A stretch of DNA of 64,000 bases from CBDDLJ01 sp965230635. Its GTDB lineage: Bacteria > Pseudomonadota > Gammaproteobacteria > UBA1113. The stretch spans positions 100,611 to 164,610 of the forward strand of contig CBDDLJ010000022.1 of assembly GCA_965230635.1 (NCBI GenBank), given 5' to 3'. The position numbers and the translations under genes were made by a program. Of the stretch, positions 18,943 to 27,500 are shown piece by piece; the stretch's first letter is position 1, and each line of letters opens with the position of its first letter. The notes beneath the pieces were generated by a model. The model ran no database searches, was not told the origin of the DNA, and was given only the letters and a program-made list of their open reading frames with translations.

Positions 18943-19260
18943 CTAGGGAGTCATCGCTGTAAATAAGCACTGTGGAGGTTGAGAGCGCTGTGTCTCTTGC
19001 ATATCATCCATTGCTAAACGGCAGAATTTCATATCCTGTTTAATTTTCTCAAACGATGCCGATAATTCTGGCGATAATTCCAACGGTTTGGTCTGCCCAG
19101 CTTGCATTACCCATACCTTCCCTTCACGTTCAATGAGCAAGATGCGCTGTTTTAATAATTGTTTTATCAGATACTCGCGGACATCTTCATTATCATTATA
19201 ACGATCAAGAATTAAGTAAAGCGGAATATTCATGTCTGTCAGTAAGCATCGATTATACAT
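18943..19260 (-). CDS. C-terminal fragment of NACHT copy 2
   Basis: This 105-aa ORF aligns with the C-terminal domain of the other two NACHT proteins: IPLYLILDRYNDNEDVREYL, then LIKQLLKQRILLIEREGKV and VMQAGQTKPLEL, matching IPAYLIVPIYEQ and IPVHLLLPLYKK with their VIEAGQ and VTQAGQ. It is not an independent gene. Upstream codons in its own frame run back through FPNKREN and QLAKAIAEQLPQ into the repeat array of the neighbouring ORF. The break is an extra T in a T8 run (A8 on the plus strand, 19351-19358). Reading T7 there joins the two frames. Confidence 0.8.
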   Translation of the reverse strand: MYNRCLLTDMNIPLYLILDRYNDNEDVREYLIKQLLKQRILLIEREGKVWVMQAGQTKPLELSPELSASFEKIKQDMKFCRLAMDDMQETQRSQPPQCLFTAMTP

Positions 19261-19321
19261 ATCTTTATCAAGTAATATGTCTAGAAAATTCTCCCTCTTA
19301 TTTGGAAACTGAGGTAACTGC

Positions 19322-22300
19322 TCAGCGATAGCCTTTGCCAGCTGGACACGAAAAAAAACCCTCTATATGCCCATCTTTCAGCAAGTCCAATGCCAAATCA
19401 AACATCTCTCCCCTTTTATTCGGCAACAGATGTAACTGGGCAACTAAACCCTCAGCTAGCTTGCAATAAATCATACCATCTACATCTTTATTCTTAAGAC
19501 ATGCCAACACCACATCAATCACCTCTTCCCCTTTATTCGGCAGCAGAGGTAACTGGGTAACGAAATCTTCAGCTAAATTGGCGAGGATGTCACCATTTAC
19601 TTCTTTATCCTTCAGCAAAGCCAGCACCGCATCGCATGCCTCGTTCACCTTATCTGGGTACTGAGGTAATTGGGTGATGAAAGCCTTTGCCAGCTTGCAC
19701 AGAATCTCACCTTTTACGCCACTATTTTTCAATAAAGTTATTACTATATTAAACACCTCAACTTTAGACAGCAACTGGAGTAACCGAGCAACTAAACTCT
19801 CAGTTAGCTTGTAACAAACCACACTGTCTACATCTTTATTCTTAAGACATGCTAGCACCGCATCAAACACTTTTCCCCCTTTATTCGGCAGCAGGGGTAA
19901 CTGGGTAACGAAATCTTCAGCTAAATTAGCGAGGATATCACCACTTACTTCTTTATCCTTCAGCAAAGCCAGCACTGCATCGCATGCCTCGCTCACCTTA
20001 TCTGGGTACTGAGGTAATTGGGTGATGAAAGCCTTTGCCAGCTTGCACAGAACCTCACCTTTTACGCCACTATTTTTCAACAAATCTATTATCGTATCGA
20101 ATCTCTGTTTCTTTTTATTCAGAAATTTGAGTAACTGGGTAACAAAAGCCTGGGCTATATCACATCTCTCATTCACCTTACTCGGCAACTGGGCGACAAA
20201 CTTCATTGCCAGCTCAGCACGCACCCTACTATCTACGTCCTCATCCTTCAGCAAGGTGATTACTGCCTCAAACACTTTTTCCTCTCTATCTGGTAACTTG
20301 GTAACGTAAGCATTAGTTAGTATGCAGCGAGCCTTTTTATCTATGGCCTCATTTTTCATCAAGGCCAGCACTGCATCATGTATCTCCCCCATTTTATTCG
20401 GTAATATATCATGTAAGCCGGGAAACAGATCGACAACAAATCTTTTAGCCAGCTCGCAGCGATACCACGCATGGATATGCTTATTCTTCAGCAGGGCTGT
20501 CAATTTATCATATACCTCTTCCCGTTTATTCGGCAACAGTACGAGTAACCGTGCGACAAAAGCCTTTACCATCCTGTAACGGCTTTCATCATACTCATTC
20601 TTTAGCAAGGTGATCACTGCTTCAAACACTTCTTCCCATTTATTCAGCAATTGAGGCAACTGGAGAAGCCCTGTAATCCAGAACGCTAGCTCCGTACAAA
20701 CCAGCACATCGACGTTCTTATCCTTCACCAAGGCCAACACCGCATTTATTGCTCCTTGCTCTTTATCTGGTAATTGAGATAGCTGGGTAACAAAGGCGTC
20801 AGTCATTATGCAACGATACCATCTATCTATATCCTTATCTTTCAGAAAATTCATCACCGTATCACATACCTCGGTCGCCCTCTCTGGATACTGGGGTAAC
20901 TGGGCAAGAAAACTTTCAGTCAACCTGCAGCGGACCCGGTCATCGACTTCCTTATCTTTCAGTAAGGCCAGCACCGCATCTAACACCCCTTTTCCTTTCT
21001 CTGGCAACTGGGGTAACTGGGCGACAAAGATCTTTGCCAGTTTAAAGCAAGCTTGCCAATCGACATCCTTATTCTTCAGCAAGGCTAGCACCGCATCTAA
21101 CACTTCTTTTCCTTTCTCTGGCAACTGAGGTAACTGGGGTAACTGGACAAGAAACCCTTCAGCCAGCTTGCAGCGAACCCATCCATCAACATTCGCATTT
21201 TTCAGCAAGCCCAGCACCGCATCGTATGCCTCGTTCACCTTATCCAGAAACCAGGGTAACTGAGCAACGTAGGCTTCAGCCAGCCCGCCGCGAAATCCTT
21301 TATCGATATCCTTATCCTGCAGTAAGGCCAGCATCACATCGCATACCCCGTTCACCTTATCTGGAAACTGCGGCAACTGGGTAAAAAAACCTTCAGCCAG
21401 ACTGCCGCGAACCCATCCATCAACTTCCTTATCCTGCAACAAGGCCAGCACCAAATCAAACACTCCTTTTCCTTTGTCTGGCAACTGGGGTAACTGTGCA
21501 ACGAAGGCCTTTGCCAGCTTACAGCAAGCCCGCCAGGCGATGTTCTTATCCTTAACCAAGGTCAGTACAATATCGCACCCCTCTCTCATCTTATCTGGAA
21601 ACTGGGGTAACTGGGTAAGAAAAATTTTAGCCAACTTACAACGAACCCATCCATCGATGTCCTTATTCTTCAGCAAGCCCAGCACCGCATCTAACGTTCC
21701 TTGCCCTTCATCTGGCAATTGGGTAAGAAAAATTTCAGCTAGCTCGCAACGAACCCCGCTATCGATATCCTCATCCTTCAACAAGTCCAGCGCCATATAG
21801 CTTCCCTTATCCGGAAACTGAGCAACGAAAGCCTTTGCCAGTCTGCTGCGAACCCATTCATCAACATCCTTATCTTTCAGCAAGGCCAGCACCAAATCAA
21901 ACACTCCTTTTCCTCTACCTAGCAACTGGGGGAGCTGAGCGACAAAGGCCTTTGTCAGCTTACAGCAAGCCCGCCGGGGGATGTTCTTATCCCTCATCAA
22001 GATCAGTACAATATTACACCCTTCTGTCATCTTATCTGGAAACTGGGGTAACTGGGTAAGAAAAATTTTAGCCAGCTTACAGCGAACCCATCCATCGACG
22101 TCCTTATTCTTCAGCAAGCCCAGCACCGTATCTAACATTCCCTGCCCTTCATCTGGCAATTGGGCAAGAAAAACTTCAGCCAGATCGCAGCGAACCCCCT
22201 TATCGATATCCTCATCCTTCAACAAGTCCAGCGCCATATAGCTTCTCTTATCCGGAAACTGAGCAACGAAAGCCTTTGCCAGCTTAATGCGAGTCCAACT

Positions 22301-24484
22301 AGCATCCTTATCTTTTACCAAAGCCTTTGCCAGCTTAGCACGAGACCAAATAGCAACATCTTTATCTTTCACCAATGTCAGCACTAAATCGCATGCCTTA
22401 TTCACCTTATCTGGAAACTGAGGTAACCGAGCAACGAAAGCCTTTGCCAACCTGCCGCGAACCCATCCATCAACATCCTTATCTACCATCAAGGCCATTA
22501 CTAAATCGCATGCCTTATTCACTTTATCTGAATACTGAGGCAACTGAGCAATGAAGTCTTTTGCCAGATCAGCACGATTCCAACGCTCAACATTCTTGTC
22601 TTTCAGAAAAGCCAATACCGCATCGTATCCTTTGTCTATCTTATTTGAAAACTGTGACAACTGTGCAATAAAGGCCTTAGCCAGCCAATATCGTAATCCA
22701 TCTTTTATGTTCCCATTCTTCAACAAGGCTATTACCGTTTCACATCTCTCCTCCATTTTATTCGGAAACTTGAGTAACTGGGCAATAAAAATTAACTCCA
22801 TATCTATTCTATTCACCTTGTTCGAAAACTTGATTAACTGGTCTACAAAGGCCTCTACCAGTTCGGCACATGCCCTACTATCTAAGCCTTCATTCTTCAG
22901 CAAGGCGATCACTTCCTCAAACGCCCCTTCTTTTCCACTCAGCAAATTACCAATGTAGTAAACAACAATAAGCTTGCCAGGAACCTTGTTATCTATGGCC
23001 TCATTTTTCACTAAGGCCAGCACCGCATCATGTATCTCCTCCATTTTATTTAGTAATATATTATGAAAGTCGGGAAACAGATCGACAACAAATGTTTTGG
23101 CCAGCTTGCAGCGATACCGCACATGGACATCCTTATTATTTAGCAGGGCCGTCAATTTATCGTATACCTCTTCCCATTTGTTCGGCAACAGTACGAGTAA
23201 CCGTGCGAAAAAGGCCTGTGCCAGCTTGTCATGGGTTTCATCATACTCATTCTTTAGCAAGATAATCACTGCTTCAAATACTTCTTCCCATTTATTGAGC
23301 AACTGGGGCAACTGGAGAATATCAGTAACACAGAACCGAGCTATCGTAGCGCGATCCCGACTATCTACTTTCTTATTCTTCAGCAAAATCAGCACAGCAT
23401 TTAATGCTCCTTGCTCTTTATCTATCAACTGGGGTAACTGGGCAACGAAAACTTTAGCCAGCTTGTAGCGACCCCAACCCTCAGCATCCATAACTCTCAT
23501 CAAGGCAATCACTACTTCGCACGACTCATTTACTTTATCTGGCAACTGGAGTAACTGAGTGATAAAGGCCTTTGCTAGCTTGTAGCGAACCCATCCACTA
23601 ACATCCTTATCCTTTAGCAAAGCCAACACCGCATCTAATACCTCTCTTTTGTCTGGCAACTGGGGTAACTGAGCGACAAAGGCCTTTGCCAGCCTGCTGC
23701 GAACCCTTCCATCAGCATCCTTATCCTTTAGCAAAACCAGCAACGCATCTAACACTTCTCCTTTGTCTAGTAGCTGAGGTAACTGGGGTAACTGAACGAC
23801 GAAGGCCTCTGCTAGCTTGTAACGAATACCGCAGACGATGTCCTTATCCTTCACCAAGGTCAGCATCATATCGCATCCCTCGCTCATCTTATCTGGAAAC
23901 TGAGGTAACTGGGTAATAAAATGTTCAACCAGCTCGCAGCGAACCCTTCCATCGCCGTCCTCATGTTTAAACAAAGCCAGCACCTTATCACATCTTTCAT
24001 TTATCTTATTAGGATACTGAGGTAACTGGGCCATGAAGGTCCTAGCCAGACTGCCGCGAGCCCATCTATCGATATCCTTATTCTTCAGCAAGTCTATTAT
24101 TACATTGCAAGCCTCATTTATTTTATCTGGATACTGGGGCAAATAGACAACGACTGCTTCTGCCAGCTTAGCGCGAACTGTACCAGTTACTTTATCATGT
24201 CTCAATATTGAGAGCACACCATCGAACACCTCTTTCCGTCCATTCTGCATCTTGGCAATAGCAGTCGTCGCTAGCATAGTGAGAACATTCCCTGGCAAAC
24301 CCCTAGATTGAAGCATCATTAAAACTTCATCAACACAATAATGTAGAATAAGAGGACAGGATATGAATGACTTGACGAAATAATTTTGAGTATCACTGCG
24401 TCTACATCTTAATTGCTTAATGCCGCGCAACAAGCGTTGTTGCATCGGACTTAGTTGGCTATTTGGCAATAAACTCGCCTCCAA
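19322..24484 (-). CDS. HEAT-like repeat array of NACHT copy 2 (middle fragment)
   Basis: This 1720-aa open frame is the sensor-like array of the second giant protein. After about 60 residues that continue the post-NACHT helical region, it consists of about 40 units of roughly 39 residues, with the pattern LPQ.PDK....DAVLALLKDKDV....R.KLAKAFVAQ. The annotated first codon is TTG and corresponds to an internal Leu (LEASLL) that aligns with CLEASLSL of copy 1, so the ORF is not an independent gene. Upstream, codons in the same frame read LNEFFIQLF and APKDWVGIIEGELLIHC, continuing the ORF that ends at 24561. It ends prematurely at 19322 after the T8 run. Many units are more similar to each other than to those of copy 1, showing recent internal amplification. 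Confidence 0.8.
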   Translation of the reverse strand: MEASLLPNSQLSPMQQRLLRGIKQLRCRRSDTQNYFVKSFISCPLILHYCVDEVLMMLQSRGLPGNVLTMLATTAIAKMQNGRKEVFDGVLSILRHDKVTGTVRAKLAEAVVVYLPQYPDKINEACNVIIDLLKNKDIDRWARGSLARTFMAQLPQYPNKINERCDKVLALFKHEDGDGRVRCELVEHFITQLPQFPDKMSEGCDMMLTLVKDKDIVCGIRYKLAEAFVVQLPQLPQLLDKGEVLDALLVLLKDKDADGRVRSRLAKAFVAQLPQLPDKREVLDAVLALLKDKDVSGWVRYKLAKAFITQLLQLPDKVNESCEVVIALMRVMDAEGWGRYKLAKVFVAQLPQLIDKEQGALNAVLILLKNKKVDSRDRATIARFCVTDILQLPQLLNKWEEVFEAVIILLKNEYDETHDKLAQAFFARLLVLLPNKWEEVYDKLTALLNNKDVHVRYRCKLAKTFVVDLFPDFHNILLNKMEEIHDAVLALVKNEAIDNKVPGKLIVVYYIGNLLSGKEGAFEEVIALLKNEGLDSRACAELVEAFVDQLIKFSNKVNRIDMELIFIAQLLKFPNKMEERCETVIALLKNGNIKDGLRYWLAKAFIAQLSQFSNKIDKGYDAVLAFLKDKNVERWNRADLAKDFIAQLPQYSDKVNKACDLVMALMVDKDVDGWVRGRLAKAFVARLPQFPDKVNKACDLVLTLVKDKDVAIWSRAKLAKALVKDKDASWTRIKLAKAFVAQFPDKRSYMALDLLKDEDIDKGVRCDLAEVFLAQLPDEGQGMLDTVLGLLKNKDVDGWVRCKLAKIFLTQLPQFPDKMTEGCNIVLILMRDKNIPRRACCKLTKAFVAQLPQLLGRGKGVFDLVLALLKDKDVDEWVRSRLAKAFVAQFPDKGSYMALDLLKDEDIDSGVRCELAEIFLTQLPDEGQGTLDAVLGLLKNKDIDGWVRCKLAKIFLTQLPQFPDKMREGCDIVLTLVKDKNIAWRACCKLAKAFVAQLPQLPDKGKGVFDLVLALLQDKEVDGWVRGSLAEGFFTQLPQFPDKVNGVCDVMLALLQDKDIDKGFRGGLAEAYVAQLPWFLDKVNEAYDAVLGLLKNANVDGWVRCKLAEGFLVQLPQLPQLPEKGKEVLDAVLALLKNKDVDWQACFKLAKIFVAQLPQLPEKGKGVLDAVLALLKDKEVDDRVRCRLTESFLAQLPQYPERATEVCDTVMNFLKDKDIDRWYRCIMTDAFVTQLSQLPDKEQGAINAVLALVKDKNVDVLVCTELAFWITGLLQLPQLLNKWEEVFEAVITLLKNEYDESRYRMVKAFVARLLVLLPNKREEVYDKLTALLKNKHIHAWYRCELAKRFVVDLFPGLHDILPNKMGEIHDAVLALMKNEAIDKKARCILTNAYVTKLPDREEKVFEAVITLLKDEDVDSRVRAELAMKFVAQLPSKVNERCDIAQAFVTQLLKFLNKKKQRFDTIIDLLKNSGVKGEVLCKLAKAFITQLPQYPDKVSEACDAVLALLKDKEVSGDILANLAEDFVTQLPLLPNKGGKVFDAVLACLKNKDVDSVVCYKLTESLVARLLQLLSKVEVFNIVITLLKNSGVKGEILCKLAKAFITQLPQYPDKVNEACDAVLALLKDKEVNGDILANLAEDFVTQLPLLPNKGEEVIDVVLACLKNKDVDGMIYCKLAEGLVAQLHLLPNKRGEMFDLALDLLKDGHIEGFFSCPAGKGYR
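19380..24230 (-). repeat. Approx. 40 tandem 117-bp units encoding 39-aa HEAT-like repeats
   Basis: Units such as those around 21180, 21650 and 22080 share long identical stretches on the plus strand (for example AGCGAACCCATCCATCGA). Blocks of three to four units (21470-21800 and 21900-22250) are near-duplicates, so whole groups of units have been copied. Boundaries are approximate because edge units are diverged. Confidence 0.75.
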
Positions 24485-24560
24485 ACAATGTATCAGTAAT
24501 TCACCTTCAATTATCCCTACCCAATCCTTAGGTGCTTTTGTAAAAAGCTGTATAAAAAAC

Positions 24561-27500
24561 TCATTTAAAAACTTCTGGATCTCTCTTTAACAATCCTGAC
24601 ACAAATGGCCAGACCAAAGTAAAGTTAGGGTGGTATTTATTGGTGTGAATGATTTGAGATATTAATGCTTTTTGTTCATCTGTTCCTTCTTTTAAACAAC
24701 TCGCAATCACTCTTGCAGCTAAAAATTCCTGAAAGGTTAAATGAAGAAAACAATAATACTCTTGCCCATCAGACATTTTTTTGACTTGCTTTATCAATCC
24801 CGATTGCTCTAAGGCTTCTATATCTATCTGAGCTAAATTTTCCTCCGTTAGTAACGTGTATTCCCCTGCCTGCGGAGTAACACCACCCAACCAGTGGGAG
24901 TTCAAATCTGTGGAATCCCGCACTAATCCTTCAAATGCCCACTGGCCTAACACCGTTAAAACAGCCTTCATATGTTCATCGTCAGTTACTCTCTTATTAA
25001 ATTTCAATTCGGCTTTTTTTAACTCTCGCTCTTCCTCCCTATGAATGGATCGCCGACATAAATCTACTAATAGTGACTCATATAAATCACTCTGTGATAA
25101 GTCTGCTAATGTGGTTATATTTTGCTTGCTCTTCAGGCTTCTCCTCCAACGCTTAAGCAAATAGGCATTTATCGGTATATGAGCCATTTCCATAAAGTAT
25201 TGACTCCTGTTTAATGCCTCAATGAATTCTTTTGTCTCTTTCGTATCGCCTAACACTTTTTTAAAATATACGGGAACATCCTCACTCCTAAACCCGCTTA
25301 TCTCCACTAATTTCTCGTGATTTAACCATTGACGTAAATTATCAATCGCATAAGGCCGTGTTGTCACCAGCTTCTTAAATGGCAATCGAAACAACTGCCT
25401 CAACAAACTGCGCCAATAAGACCTCATCTCCCCAGGTAACTCGTCCAACCCATCAAGCAACAATAGTGTCTTATCGGGTTTCTCTTGAAGTTTTTTCAGT
25501 AACGCCCTTGCATGATCCACTGATAAATTTAAATCTCTCCAACAAGCACACTGGACTAACTGTGCAATATCCCATTCTTTAATCTTTGGCCCTAGCTGCT
25601 TTGGATGTAACTCTCGGCACCGTACCATGAGCACGGCTTCAAATGCTGACCATACCCCTTTTTCCTTTGTTGCCCCCTCTTTGAATAGTGCCCATTGATA
25701 GGCGATATAATCACTCAACGTCGTTTTACCTACTCCCGCTGCACCCGATACTAATACCGTATTAATTTCTTTAGATGCTTTTTCATGGGAACCTTGATAG
25801 GTATTTGAATCAAATAATTGAGACAGCTTGATTTCTTTCTTTTCACCGTCTAATCGATCACGCTCCCTTAGCGGTTTGTAAGATAGTTTATTTTGCTTGG
25901 ATTGCGAGACATTGCTTGACTCTTCTTTTTTAACTACTCGAAGATTCACAAAATAATCTTTAAGCGAAAAATAATCTTTATCAAATAAGCGCTTGTTCAC
26001 AAACGACGACTGCGTATAATACATCGTACACTCTGCCTGCCAACGTTGCAGCAAACGCTGCGGCGCCAATTGCGCCCACGCTTGTTCAAAAACCTCCTGT
26101 ATTTCCTGATATTGTGACACCATATCACGCACCGTCTGGCCTTGACCGTTCCTCAAGGTTTCATCTGCCCCGTGCTGTAGCAATGCGATAAACACCTGTC
26201 GATAATCCTCTGCATTGCGCCCCTTTCCCAGTTGCCGTCCTCGGGCAGCAAGTTGCAAGGGAGTACACTGCATCCCATCCAACGCATTCACCTCGCCCTG
26301 GGGTGCCAAAAGCTGCACAATAGCCGCATTGCCAAACTCCGCCGCTAAATGCAAACACGTTTTCCCATCCTCTCCAGCACTGAGCACTACTGTTGTCTTT
26401 ATCTGTAACTCGGTAAAAATTTCTAACGGCGCATAACACGCTGCAAGCTGCAACGGAAAATAATCTGCAAGATTGCGCTGATTAACCGCCGATGGAAAGC
26501 GCCTGAGTATGTCCTCATAGCAACGCCACTCATCACAACCTGACACACACAATGCATGCAGTACTGTATCGCCCGCTGCATTGAGCGAACCCACCACTTC
26601 CGTGCTTAATGGCTTAATAGCCGCTAGTAAATCTGATATCACCTTGCTGAATCCTTGCTGGCAAGCTAAATGTAAGCACGTGTTGCCAGTATCATCGCAA
26701 TCTGATATCGTTGCACCATGAGCCAGCAATTGTCTACATAGCGCATCATCCCCGGATTGTATCGCCAGCATCAGCGGTGTCTTACCCCGGTAACGTGCCT
26801 GTAACTGCCACCGGTGTTGTTCTTGGTCAAGCAAATAATCAATCAAATGAAGAGCCGGATATGTCGCAATAAAATAATGTAACCACGTCTCCCCTTCTGC
26901 ATTGTTAGGTTTTTGCATGCAGCGCAGCCTTGCATCCGGCGCAAAACCGATGTCCGCTAACGTATTCAGCAATCGCTCTATACAAGGAACAAGCCTTGGT
27001 GGGCAAAGGGATTGGTCTTGTAAATGGGCACAATACGCCGCTGCATAGCAATACAAAGCCCGTTCCGATGTACCTGATGTGTCAAATCGCTCCGCAAGCT
27101 GCATTAATTCCAACGACAACCCTTGACGACCTGATCTCAGTAACACTGCTAACTTATCTAATAACGAATCAATCGGAAATTGTGGATCAATCGATAACTG
27201 ACCAAAAATGAAAATAGTCGAGTTATCAGTGTGGCTATAACTCGCGAAGGGATTCGGCGCAACATCCGCTATCACAGCAGCTTTCGTATCAGTACCCCGT
27301 GGAACCGAGTCACTGCAGTGCGCTACTAGCGGCTGAGTTTTTTTTGTTCTAGCCACAAGTGCTGCTGCATCTGCCTGGCCAGATAAAATTTCAACATCGA
27401 CTTCATTTGGCGATATGACCTCCGTGACGGTCGCTTCAATCATCCCAGCTGCAACTAAATCACCAATATGCCATTTATCCATCCGCGCTTCCCAGCGATC

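Noticed and set aside
26161..26439. 92-codon minus-strand frame within the ankyrin region
   Set aside because: It is a shadow frame in the GC-richer part of NACHT copy 2; only the main frame shows family motifs.
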